Shown here one piece after another: positions 21,166 through 30,256 of a DNA stretch of 64,000 bases. The position numbers were made by a program, and so were the translations under genes. The first letter of the stretch is position 1. Each line of letters begins with the position of its first letter. Source of the DNA: Phymatolithon calcareum (Eukaryota > Rhodophyta > Florideophyceae > Hapalidiales); NCBI GenBank assembly GCA_977006965.1, contig OZ345367.1, positions 620,001 to 684,000 on the forward strand. Reading direction: 5' to 3'. Below the pieces are notes generated by a model. The model was not told the DNA's origin, did no database searches, and saw only the letters and a list, made by a program, of their open reading frames with translations.

Positions 21166-22059
21166 ATGCCCCGCCGTTCCCAACCTCCCCCGCAAGACCC
21201 AAATGCTTGCCATTTCTGCTCTCATTCATGCATTCTTGGTGACGTGGTCGCAATTCCACCATGCAGCCACCTATTGCACACGCAGTGCTTCGGCTTTTTC
21301 ATGATGAGCGGTGATCGTGGCCAGTCGAATTTGTGCAAGACGTGCGGAATTCGGATCACCCGGCGAAACGTTGCCTGGGAGGTGGGTTTTGATCCTGGAA
21401 ACACTGCCGGTGCGAATGAGCCCCTCCCTGCCCAGCCCCGCACGCCGTCGAACAGCCACGTTATTCCAACTTCGGGCGCTCTCCGCCGTTCAGCACGTCT
21501 CCGCACGGCGCCCGCTGCTGCTTCCTCGAATCCGGCCATTTCGACGTCTCCTGCTTCGTCCTCTGATCCCATACTGCCACCGTCTCCTGCTCCATCTACA
21601 TCCGCCGTACCGCCTCCTGCTCCGTCCGGCGCCGCCATACCACCTCCTTTGGCTCCTCCTGTCCATACCGTTAACGTGCACCGTATCGCCCATCCGAGGG
21701 AATGCGCCATATGCTTCGAAGACCTATCCGGTACCGTGTCCACAACTCCTTGTGGACACGTGTACCATCAATATTGCATTAATAAGTGGATTCGACAGGG
21801 ACAATATGACACGAATACGTGTCCTCTCTGTGCAAGGCTTCTGTCTGCCGAGGGAATGACGCATCGCGAAGGCTATGTGAATCGTCTTGCCAGAGCCGAA
21901 GAACGTAAAATCGTTGCAACTCAATCCCCTCTTGATGCTTACCGCTTCGAGAAGAAGAACGCGAAACGAAAGCGCAAGATGGAGAGAAGGATCGCAAAAA
22001 GAGCTAACATACGCCAAAGGGACACTCCCAGTAGTTCTGATTCCCCTTCTGCAGTTTAG
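21166..22059 (+). CDS. double RING-finger protein, likely E3 ubiquitin ligase
   Basis: 297 residues from ATG 21166 (MPRRSQPPPQDPN); a GTG further upstream is not used. The N-terminal RING-like module starts CHFCSHSC, continues PCSHLLHTQC and closes CKTCG (about residues 14-65). A Pro/Ser/Ala-rich linker runs to about residue 170. A canonical RING-H2 follows (CAICFEDL, PCGHVYHQYCINKW, CPLC, about 180-222). The tail is Lys/Arg-rich and ends in a Ser-rich peptide. RING-H2 domains recruit E2 enzymes for ubiquitin transfer, so E3 activity is expected; substrates are unknown. It is a paralogue of the gene at 22785-23570, sharing the HPREC...EDL...TPCGHV block and overall layout. AATAAA occurs near 22142. 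Confidence 0.85.
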   Translation: MPRRSQPPPQDPNACHFCSHSCILGDVVAIPPCSHLLHTQCFGFFMMSGDRGQSNLCKTCGIRITRRNVAWEVGFDPGNTAGANEPLPAQPRTPSNSHVIPTSGALRRSARLRTAPAAASSNPAISTSPASSSDPILPPSPAPSTSAVPPPAPSGAAIPPPLAPPVHTVNVHRIAHPRECAICFEDLSGTVSTTPCGHVYHQYCINKWIRQGQYDTNTCPLCARLLSAEGMTHREGYVNRLARAEERKIVATQSPLDAYRFEKKNAKRKRKMERRIAKRANIRQRDTPSSSDSPSAV

Positions 22060-22253
22060 TATACTGTTTAACATTTCCCATGGTTTCCCTTCTTCTCCTT
22101 TAAAAAGATTTTCTTTCTTGAAAATCTATTCTTCTCCTTTCAATAAATTTATTTTTCGAAAATCAGCTCATTTTGCCATTTTGGCTCGTTACACATGATT
22201 GTTTACTGAGAGCATATACATCTAGTTCGAAAATTAAACACACTTTTCAAACA

Positions 22254-22616
22254 TCAACGGTGTACCAATCTAACATGCCTGAATGCGTTTGAGCGCTTCG
22301 CAAATGCTCTTCCACAATGCATGCAACAGTAAGGTTTCTTATTCTCGTGAACAGCTCCTTCATGCGCTATCAAGTCACCAGATTTTGCGAAACATTTGCC
22401 ACACCGGATGCATCGGTGTGGTCTCTTCTTCTCATGAACCGTCCTGAAGTGCTGGTTACGGTGTGAGCTCTGGCAGAAACTCCGTGAGCATTTCATACAT
22501 TTGAAAATTCTTGTGCGAATATTGCTTTCAGATCCGGAGTTGATCGGGGATACTCCCAACACAGTTTTCCAAAACTTTCTCCTTTGCGCCATAAAATCGT
22601 TCCGGGTGTCGTCCAT
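22254..22616 (-). CDS. three-finger C2H2 zinc-finger protein
   Basis: 120 residues from ATG 22616 (MDDTRNDFMAQRR); the frame upstream has no other ATG. Three C-x2-C-x12-H-x4-H fingers fill the C-terminal two thirds: CMKC...H...H, CIRC...H...H and CMHC...H...H, joined by basic linkers (HEKKRPH, HENKKPY) close to the classical TGEKP type. The last finger ends two residues before the stop. A nucleic-acid-binding role is expected. It is transcribed away from the second RING gene and has a good TATA box 61-68 bp upstream of its ATG. Confidence 0.82.
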   Translation of the reverse strand: MDDTRNDFMAQRRKFWKTVLGVSPINSGSESNIRTRIFKCMKCSRSFCQSSHRNQHFRTVHEKKRPHRCIRCGKCFAKSGDLIAHEGAVHENKKPYCCMHCGRAFAKRSNAFRHVRLVHR

Positions 22617-22676
22617 TTTCCTCCTCAGGCACCAGCGCGTGAGACAGGAAGGCTTGCCCAACAAGGCCTATGCCCT

Positions 22677-22684
22677 TATTTATA
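22677..22684 (-). promoter_or_regulatory. TATA box (TATAAATA) of the C2H2 gene
   Basis: On the minus strand TATAAATA stands 61-68 bases before the ATG at 22616. It lies in the 168-bp gap shared with the RING gene starting at 22785, so the two genes may share a promoter region. Confidence 0.5.
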
Positions 22685-22784
22685 GGGTTTGGTGTGGCAA
22701 ATTTCTACTGAATGCATGCTTATGCCAAAACCATATTTGTAATTTTCTACCCTCATTGAGCTATGTTTTGTTTCAAAAAGCAAT

Positions 22785-23570
22785 ATGAAAGAAAAAGTCT
22801 GCATTCATGGGAGCTGTCTCCTAGAATGGATCCAAACTGGCCGTAGTGGCCGGCGATGTCCACTATGCCGGCACACGGTAAGGAGGAGCATGCTAGACAA
22901 CTTCGTCGATTTTACCGCTTTCCACCCAGTCGAAAATCCAACTCCTCACATTGAGGAGTCTGTGATTGAAGAGTCCTTCCCCCGCCCCCCAAGCCCCGTG
23001 GCCCAAGAGCCTGACACTCCGGTCCCCGCCCAAGCCCCCACACCTGCTCCGTTGCAGGCTCCGGGTCCACCCTCCCCCGTGCCCCGTGAGCCTGACACAT
23101 CCGTCTCCGCTCACGCTCCGGGTCCATACTCCCCCGTGGCCCCAGTGACTGACACTCCCGTCGTCGCTGTTCCTCCCGCGCCTCCATCGCGGGTTCCTCA
23201 TCCACGTGAGTGCTCATGCTGTCTTGAAGACCTGCAGGGATCTGTATCGAAGACTCCGTGCGGACACGTCTTCCACAGCGCTTGCATCAATGAGTGGCTT
23301 CAGTTTGGTTCCGAAGGGCGAACAACCTGTCCCATGTGCTCCGCCCACCTAACTGCAGCGAACTTGCGTACGTACACTAACTATGTGAACCATTTTGCGC
23401 TCAGAGACCTGCAGTCGGATGTCGCAGAAGGCACTGTGCGAATGTATCGTATGAACAAGAAAAAAGCAAAAAATTTAAAGCGAAGTAGTCGTCGGGAGAA
23501 GAAGCTGCAGTATAACAACCGGAGGGGCGGTGGTCCAGGCTCTTCTTCCGCTGGACCAAGTGGTTCGTAG
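22785..23570 (+). CDS. RING-finger protein, paralogue with truncated N-terminal RING
   Basis: 261 residues. The protein opens with only the second half of a RING (CIHGSCLLEWIQTG ... CPLC); the first zinc-ligand pair and the C-x-H are absent. No plausible upstream exon was found in the 120 bases before the ATG, so the gene looks 5'-truncated or misses a distant exon. A Pro-rich linker (about 45-135) contains imperfect repeats such as PPSPVAQEPDTPV / PPSPVPREPDTSV. An intact RING-H2 follows (CSCCLEDL, PCGHVFHSACINEW, CPMC, about 144-186), then a basic tail. It pairs with the gene at 21166; a local duplication is the simplest origin. E3 ligase role inferred. Confidence 0.8.
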   Translation: MKEKVCIHGSCLLEWIQTGRSGRRCPLCRHTVRRSMLDNFVDFTAFHPVENPTPHIEESVIEESFPRPPSPVAQEPDTPVPAQAPTPAPLQAPGPPSPVPREPDTSVSAHAPGPYSPVAPVTDTPVVAVPPAPPSRVPHPRECSCCLEDLQGSVSKTPCGHVFHSACINEWLQFGSEGRTTCPMCSAHLTAANLRTYTNYVNHFALRDLQSDVAEGTVRMYRMNKKKAKNLKRSSRREKKLQYNNRRGGGPGSSSAGPSGS

Positions 23571-23881
23571 CTCGATAATTGATTTCTTTTTTCATAATTT
23601 CAAATAGAAAAGCTAAAATAAACTGGCCTTTTTCCGGAAGTCCTAACCTGAGTTGAATCTAAGTGTCTTTCGACGAAAGGTGTCCTTTTCCAAGAAACTC
23701 AGTCGACATTTTCCAGAAAGTTAATACGTATATACTCTGTATTCCTGCTACGTTTCAACCTCTCCTATTCCATTTCGTTTGTGCATATTTGGCACACTTG
23801 GGCCTCCTTGCCGTAAGTTTTGTTTGTCCCCATTCAAAGGTTCCGAGTTCAACTCACGGGATATCTGCCCCTGTTTTCATT

Positions 23882-25033
23882 ATGAATTATGATTCTGCTA
23901 CTATTCTTCGCCAATTGGAAAAAGCAGGAGTAAAACGTACTCAAGCTGTGACAAAGTACGTTGAGATACTGGCCAGTAAGAGCGATCCATCTGATTGGAT
24001 GGTCACGCAAGTGAGCGAAGGAAGTATGGTGGACCACAATCTAATTCTCGGTGCCTGGTCAGAAATGGATTTCAAGTGTAACACAATAGTAACACCACCA
24101 ACGGAATCGAAGCGACTCATGGAAACTGCATACAAGACCGTGATTCGTGACCAGGACATAGAGTCCCACTTTCAGCGTATTAGAAGGCTGATTACAGTCC
24201 GAGAAGAGGCGATTCTCATCGTACCTGTAACGGACAAGAGAAATACGCACTGGGGAGTCGTGATTGCAGATGCATCAAAAGGTGAGATTTGGTGGGGAGA
24301 CAGTGTCAATCGAGAGCCATTCGGAAAAATCATGTCAGTTATTGAGAAGGATATGAAGAAGATTCTCTTCAAAAACTACAGCGTTTATGGAATTGAGAAT
24401 AATTTCATACTGCAAAAGCTGAAATATGCCCCTCAGTGCGATGGTTACAGCTGCGGTTTCTACGTAATTTCCGCCGTCAGTCACTTTGCCGAGAATATGG
24501 GAACAATTCCAGCCTATGGGTTTCGCAAGTACTCACCAAAAATATCCGAAAACATCAGGTTAGCAGCTGTGACGGCTCTATTCCACCGTGTTGAGGAGCT
24601 TTATCGTCACATCAGCGCCGTGACTTCGCCTATGACTGATTCGAGGAGAAAAAAGCGTCTTTGGGACAGCGAATTCAGTGCGTGCGGTCTAAGTATATTC
24701 ATATGTGAGCGAAAAATGCGATTCTTTACAAACGGACTGACACATGATAGACGTGCCATACGATTGAGTCACGGCGATGCAATTCTCACTCACGGAATGG
24801 TATTCAAAGATATCAGTGACTACAAGGCTATCTTGAAAGAGGCAAATGTGTCCTTACACAAGCGTAAGGAAAGGCAGAGTCCAAATAGAAATACATACTC
24901 GAAGTCAATCATGTTCTCATGTGCAAAGTGGAGATCGGGCTGTAAGATGACAGTGATGGCGTACCACTTTCCAAGAGAGAACGTATGGCGCATGACAAAG
25001 AAAAACGTGCACAATCACGAGCCCTCCGCCTGA
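23882..25033 (+). CDS. Ulp1-like (C48) cysteine protease with C-terminal CCHH-type tail
   Basis: 383 residues from ATG 23882, the first ATG of a frame that is open further upstream. The catalytic set of the SUMO-protease (Ulp1/SENP) fold is complete: H123 (NTHWGVV), D140 (WWGDSVN), Q185 and C191 (QCDGYSCGFYV). After the protease there is a basic linker, then a putative metal-binding module C347-x6-C354-x22-H377-N-H379 similar to FAR1/WRKY-GCM1 or FLYWCH fingers of Mutator-type transposons. Ulp1 domains are often carried by transposons (Kaonashi-type MULEs, some Ginger and CACTA elements). The combination suggests a transposon-linked or domesticated gene rather than a housekeeping SUMO protease. 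No terminal repeats were found around it. Confidence 0.8.
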   Translation: MNYDSATILRQLEKAGVKRTQAVTKYVEILASKSDPSDWMVTQVSEGSMVDHNLILGAWSEMDFKCNTIVTPPTESKRLMETAYKTVIRDQDIESHFQRIRRLITVREEAILIVPVTDKRNTHWGVVIADASKGEIWWGDSVNREPFGKIMSVIEKDMKKILFKNYSVYGIENNFILQKLKYAPQCDGYSCGFYVISAVSHFAENMGTIPAYGFRKYSPKISENIRLAAVTALFHRVEELYRHISAVTSPMTDSRRKKRLWDSEFSACGLSIFICERKMRFFTNGLTHDRRAIRLSHGDAILTHGMVFKDISDYKAILKEANVSLHKRKERQSPNRNTYSKSIMFSCAKWRSGCKMTVMAYHFPRENVWRMTKKNVHNHEPSA

Positions 25034-25171
25034 TCAGAAAAATAAGTGTGAAATTGAGTCAAAGAAAAAGTAGAGATTGAGGTTTGACGGGTTGCTTCAT
25101 AAATGCATTAGAATTTTAGGAGAGTCACAGCTTTGCCGCAGGAGCGCCCCAGTCCCATCGACAAAATAAAC

Positions 25172-25738
25172 ATCCGAAAACGACACAAGCAGAGCCGATT
25201 TTTAGAAAACCATCGTCCGCTTTGTGCACTGTAACGGTTTTAATATATATAGAAGCGCTGTCTGTTGACGAAGAAAATGAATCTCTTTGCTAAGCTACGC
25301 GCAGTCTAGAAAAAATGTTAGAAGGGAAAATTTAGGAGCAAGAAACGCATTTTTTGAATAAAATTTCGGAGAACTGAAACAACAGACTACGGAGTCGGGA
25401 CCAACGATTTCGAAATTGCTGCTATTTCTCTTCCACTGTATGCTCGAATACACGGTGCTGAAAATATTGGCAGTCTGATATCTCTCTGCCATCCGAGCTA
25501 GGTTGATGCTCCCTGCGCCGTGATCAGTTGTTTCATTAGTTCGAAATTTTATTCAAAAAAAGCGTTTTTGACGTGGACATTTTCCTTTGTAACTTTTTTT
25601 TCAGAATGCGCAGAGCTTAGCGAAGACAATCATTTTCTTCTTCAAGTAAGAGCGCTTCTATCAATACCAAAACCGTTCGAGTGCGCGAACCGGAAGATGG
25701 TTTTCTAAAAATCGGCTCTGCGTGGGTTGTTTTCGCAT
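25172..25738. repeat. foldback element, ~220-bp inverted arms
   Basis: The left arm (about 25174-25393) and right arm (about 25515-25736) are reverse complements with moderate divergence. A perfect block is CAGAGCCGATTTTTAGAAAA near the left outer end, mirrored at 25694-25720; another is TTTTTTGAATAAAATTTCG at the inner ends. About 120 bp separate the arms. No reading frame of interest lies inside. It fits a foldback-type nonautonomous transposon or an old inverted duplication. Confidence 0.75.
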
Positions 25739-26200
25739 ATAATATTCTGGAGCTGAGGCGATATTCGAGCTATTTTTGTTCCGGTGAATGCTGGTAAGCA
25801 CGGATCGGAGAATGTTCGCAGCGTGACACCTTACACATGTGCTCTGTTTGTTACGGTTACAAACGGAACACTAGAATCTACTATATGGCGAAGATCAAAA
25901 GTATAATGCACACAATTGCACACAAGCTTTCAAAAAAATATTAATAAAATAAGATGACGTTTTTGAAAAATTAAAAAATTATTGGTCTTTTGGTTATAGC
26001 ACACCGGTGACTTTCTGAGAGCGTCATATGACTTGCTTCTCGGCCGTTTCCACTGTCATAAATCAGCTTTCACCGAAATCCCTTTACAGCATGTAACCGG
26101 ATACTATGAACTGCATTTGAGAGGACCTGTTAGGTTATTGCGTCGAAATGGACATGAAAATCACCGGGATGGTTATGAAACCATTTTTTGTACTCGAAGG
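25739..26200. other. intergenic stretch, nothing recognised
   Basis: AT-rich sequence between the foldback element and the SINE-like segment. No frame with a known domain, no RNA gene and no clear repeat was seen. Confidence 0.5.
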
Positions 26201-26204
26201 AGTA

Positions 26205-26280
26205 TTGCGAACCATTGGGTATTGAACCCGAGACCTTGTACTTTCTTAGTTAATTGTAACCAGTAGGCTACCAGCTTGTT
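26205..26280 (-). ncRNA. tRNA-derived SINE-like segment (Pol III A and B boxes)
   Basis: On the minus strand an A-box-like TAGCCTACTGGTTA (26257-26270) is followed by a perfect B box GGTTCAATACC (26218-26228), with 31 bases between the 11-base A-box core and the B box, as in tRNA genes. Acceptor and anticodon stems do not pair well, so it is not a functional tRNA. The likely reading is the head of a tRNA-derived SINE or a decayed tRNA copy. Confidence 0.45.
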
Positions 26281-26374
26281 GTGCAGTCAGCGAGCGGAAT
26301 CACTTCTTTTATATCACTGTATGAGGGTGCTTTAAGATAAGGCTCGACAGACTCGATGAGTGCTGAGGTGAGGG

Positions 26375-26464
26375 ATCACTTAAAAATTTAGTTAAATTTT
26401 CGCTGTGAGACACTTTCTCATCACTTAGAAATTTAGTTAAATTTTCGATGTGAGACACTTTCTC
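26375..26464. repeat. two tandem copies of a 45-bp unit
   Basis: The unit starts ATCACTTA and ends GTGAGACACTTTCTC; copies at 26375-26419 and 26420-26464 differ at very few positions. A third partial start follows. Confidence 0.9.
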
Positions 26465-27032
26465 ATCACTTTACGTGTCCACGTGGATGATATTCGTTTT
26501 GGCATACTTTAATTCTCCACGTGTACATGTAGCTATACGTAAGCCGAGTAGAAGAACGGAGCATACAACTGCTTATTATTTTAAAAAAAATTGCCATCTT
26601 AAGGGATCAGTTTTGCTACGGCATAAGATGGGGATCCATAACTCATAGCAGTAATAGTATGCCGACGTGAAGCAGGTGATCTTGCATGTTCTCACCAAGT
26701 TAGCTCGCTCAGTGGAGCCGACAAGAACATTGCATGTATTAGTCCATACTCTCAATCAGCGAGAGGCTACCGTGATTGGTATACAATGCAAGGAAACAGA
26801 AAATTGACGACTTGCACAGCATGACCTGTTGGAAAAAATAGAGGCAAGAGAGAGTTGAACGAGTAAACGTTGCACAAACATGGCTCATGACACTGACGAA
26901 GCCCAACTTCTTCAGGTAGTTTGCCTGCTTGTCCTATATTTTGTGTCCATTTCAATGCATTCCAAATATTTGTACGAGATCCCAAATAGGGCGTCCTGGG
27001 CAAGAGCGACCTGAAGCACAATAAAAAGTCTC
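26465..27032. other. intergenic stretch, nothing recognised
   Basis: Short frames only. No domain, RNA gene or terminal repeat was identified. Confidence 0.5.
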
Positions 27033-27312
27033 GGGTAAAATCGCAATGCATCACGGAACGTTTTGGGAAACGTCGTGGAAATACACATGATGATCGAAAT
27101 GTGCAACAGGCTTTTTGTGTTAGAGTGCAAGATAGTGTTGGATCGCGAAGCAAAGAAGTTATTGAATGGAAATAGACATACCCAGGATGTGTCAGTCATA
27201 GTCGCAGTATCACAGAAGCTGACATGCATGGAGTTAAAGCACTATGAAAGTCTCGTGTAAGATCGCAATGTGTCGTGGAAATACACATGATGATAGACAT
27301 ATGCAACAGGGA
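27033..27312. repeat. diverged direct repeat pair
   Basis: A segment with ATCGCAATG and GTCGTGGAAATACACATGAT followed by GATCGAAATGTGCAACAGG (27040-27110) recurs at 27257-27310, where a short internal stretch is missing. The second copy runs straight into the LINE-like fragment. Confidence 0.7.
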
Positions 27313-27370
27313 CCTACGATGGTACTGGCTTGGACACATTCTTAGAATGCACGAGCGCCGCCTGTTCCGA
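27290..27370 (+). pseudogene. fragment of a non-LTR retrotransposon reverse transcriptase C-terminus
   Basis: The frame reads RDLRWYWLGHILRMHERRL, closely matching the RxLRWxGHVxRM motif near the C-terminal end of many LINE reverse transcriptases. Nothing of the catalytic domain (YADD) is present nearby, so this is a short dead fragment. Confidence 0.5.
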
Positions 27371-27980
27371 TATCGGCGTTCTTCAAGACCGTGTGGTAGG
27401 TCAGCTGCTAGTTCTATGGAGCCCTTGTCTCTTCTCAGGGCCTTGAACTCGTGTGGTTTTTGGACAGGACCGTCTGCGCGCAATGAAATTGATGGTAAAA
27501 CAAATTCCACCACTTGCCCACGTGCGAAAGTGTTGATTTCGTGCTCCCGTGCTATGGACCCGGACACGAGATTAAATACCAAGTTGACCCGATCACAATT
27601 GCACGTGTACGGCGCCGCGGTCGCATCGATTTGTTTATATTACATGCGGCTAAGCTGCAGGAGGCTATTGTAAAAACTCTGTGATACGCCTTAAACTTCG
27701 GCTAGCCAGATTCTAATCATATCACTTTAGCGCATCCAAAAGACTTTGACAAATATTTTCTTCCTGCTTCGCAGTAGAACTGCGGCAGGTGTCAATTCGG
27801 AGTTCGTGAACCTACAGTTCCAAGGCACCGCTTAATGAAGAAAACCAACTCCAGTCGGAACTGCATTATGAAGATCTCTGAAACTATAAAACAGAAGTTC
27901 TGAAACTGCTTTTGCCAAAAACTCTGGTGATAGAGTTTGAAAACTCTACATTTTTGGATCCTGGCCAATTTTTGTGTCCC
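27371..27980. other. intergenic stretch, nothing recognised
   Basis: Continues the frame of the LINE-like fragment briefly without further motifs, then non-coding AT-rich sequence leading into the 430-bp tandem duplication. Confidence 0.45.
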
Positions 27981-27987
27981 TAGATTA

Positions 27988-28821
27988 ATCTAGGGCAAAG
28001 TTCAACAATATTTTCTTTCCGGTCTAGCTTGTAGCCAAATTCATGCCTTGTTATAGTGGCTTCTTGTGATTGATTCTCACCGGTATAGGAACGCGCAATG
28101 GGCAGACCGGAAAATTCGCAGTGACCGGCACCGAACATGTAAGCTCATTGAGCTCATCTCCTGGAAAATTGGCGCCTCACAATTAGTATAAATAATATCT
28201 GTGATCGTCACTGATCCCAATCTGGGCACGTCGGAAGTAACAAGAACATTAAACGTCAAAAACCATGTTTCAGAAGTAACCACACAGCTGTTAAGCCAGT
28301 TACTTTCTATAAAGAAGACATGCGGCTCGCACGGGGGCAATTTGCACCCAAGGCCCAGGTTTTGAACCTACAAACACCGTTTGAGGGTGTTGCAGTCTAT
28401 CTGATTTGTAAGGCATAATCTAGGGCAAATTCAACAATATTTTCTTTCGGGTCTGGCTTGGAGCCAAATTCATGCCTTATTATAGTGGCTTCTGGTGGTT
28501 GATTCTCACCGGTATAGGAACGCGCAATAGGCAGACTGGTAAATTCGCAGTGACCGGCACCGAACATGTAAGCTCATTGAGCTCATCTCCTAGAGAATCG
28601 GCGCCTCACAATTAGTATAAATAATATCTGTGATCGTCACTGATCCCAATCTGGGCACGTCGGAAGTAACAAGAACATTAAACGTCAAAAACCATGTTTC
28701 AGAAGTAACCACACAGCTATTAAGCCAGTTACTTTCTATTAAGAAGGCTTGCGGCTCGCGCGGGGCCAATTTGCACCCAAGGCCCAGGTTTTGAACCTAC
28801 GAACACAGTTTGAGGGTGTTT
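27988..28821. repeat. tandem duplication, ~404-bp unit at 430-bp offset
   Basis: The block from TCTAGGGCAAA through GTTTGAGGGTGTT is present at about 27988-28392 and again at about 28418-28821, with only scattered differences (for example CTGGAAAATTGGCGC versus CTAGAGAATCGGCGC). About 25 bases separate the copies. No coding content and no terminal inverted repeats were seen. The close identity implies a recent duplication. Confidence 0.9.
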
Positions 28822-29079
28822 TAGTGACAGCTCTAGCGCACTGGTGCACTTACAGCTGCATTATAGTTGAGTCATCATTGGTCACCAGTGCACCATGTGC
28901 TTTCGCTGTGCAGTGCTTTAGCTAGTGCATAAGACCGAAGTATTTTGTGTTGGAATGACTGTGGAATTGTCGTGGAACTGTCACGGACGTCACGAGTAGT
29001 ACACGTGTCAGAGGTTTGAAGGGTGCGTTTTAGACGATAATCCAACATTGTCCCAAAATCTTCCACTAACGCTGAGACG

Positions 29080-29938
29080 CGCAAATGTAGACCGAAAACG
29101 CCACGGCAAGCCGCTGGAATGCGCACGCTTCCACCTCCATCAGATCCAAGGGAGATAGGGGAGAGTCCAGCTGCGACTGCTGCACCACACCCGCCTGATG
29201 AACCACCGGGAACACGATTTAGATCCCATGGGTTTCGCGCCTGTCCCAGAAACCGATTGAAACCGCGAACGCCCATACCTATCTCGTCTGTGTTTGCCTT
29301 TCCGACTAAGATCATTCCCACTTTACGCAGCGCAGTGACAATGCTCGCGTCTTTGGTGTCTGCCGGCGGTGGCGAAACGACGAGATAAACAAGACCGACA
29401 GTCATTGCGTAGTCTTTCACGGCGATCGTGTCTTTCACAATGAGCGGGATTCCATCGAGAATGGAAAGAGGACATCCCTTACTCCATCACTCTCCAAACA
29501 ATGCCGCCTCGCCGCGCGCAAGCTCCTCATTCACGGCTGTGACGGCCCGGAGCGGAGGGTTTGCATTGTTCCTCGCTTGAATGTACTGCAAAACTGCATC
29601 GCAGACATGGATGGGCGAGACTGTTCCGCATTGATACACCGCAACATTGTCGCGTACTGAACACCGCTTGTTTGATTCCTTTTCGTTCTTTTCCCAAACC
29701 GATTTAAAGAATCTGTGGACATCTGGAAATTCCAGGGGGTTCTCTGGAGATTCCGGCAGCGGAAAATGCAAGGGATAACGAAGAGTGGCAGGCAAAATTT
29801 CGGTCCTTTCATGAAAAGCGACGAAGCCGCAGTCGCTGAGCAACTTTCGCTCTTCAAGTCGTAGGCAGCGATGGTCTCTTTGTCAATAGCACTAGTTTTT
29901 GCATCCTTTTGCTCACGACGTTCAATGCTGTCTTTCAT
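29080..29938 (-). pseudogene. amidase-signature hydrolase pseudogene
   Basis: On the minus strand, from ATG 29938, the frame starts MKDSIERREQKDAKTSAIDK and shifts frame near 29855. It resumes as LLSDCGFVAFHERTE..., runs to ALFGE and meets an in-frame TGA (29487-29489). It then continues in the same frame with WSKGCPLSILDGIPLIVKDT, VGKANTDEIGMG, PGGSSGGCGAAVAAG and SLGSDGGGSVRIPAACRGVF. These are the catalytic Lys and the Ser-cisSer regions of the amidase signature family (GatA / fatty-acid amide hydrolase type). After VFGL the homology stops near 29080, so the C-terminal half is lost. At least one frameshift, one stop and a 3' truncation make it a dead copy. A functional parent should exist elsewhere in the genome. 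Confidence 0.75.
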
Positions 29939-30256
29939 CTTTGCAACAACGACGCAGCACGTGTCGCAATGACGCGGATGAAGAGGACGGATCATATAAT
30001 GTATTTTCCTTCCTGTTAGCAAGGCAACTTATGATATTTATGAGCGAAATTACGTAATCTGCGATGTCATGTCGCTCATGTCATGACAAAAGTTTGGATA
30101 CAGTAGCCGGGAGCCGTATTCCTGTCGCACAGCATAATCTCCGAAACTGGATTACGGACACTTGGACTTCCCCGACGCCCCACTTTATATGGTGCCGAAG
30201 CGCTCGCAGTAATGTACCAGTTCTCCAGCGCAATGATCCAGATACGCAAAATAATA

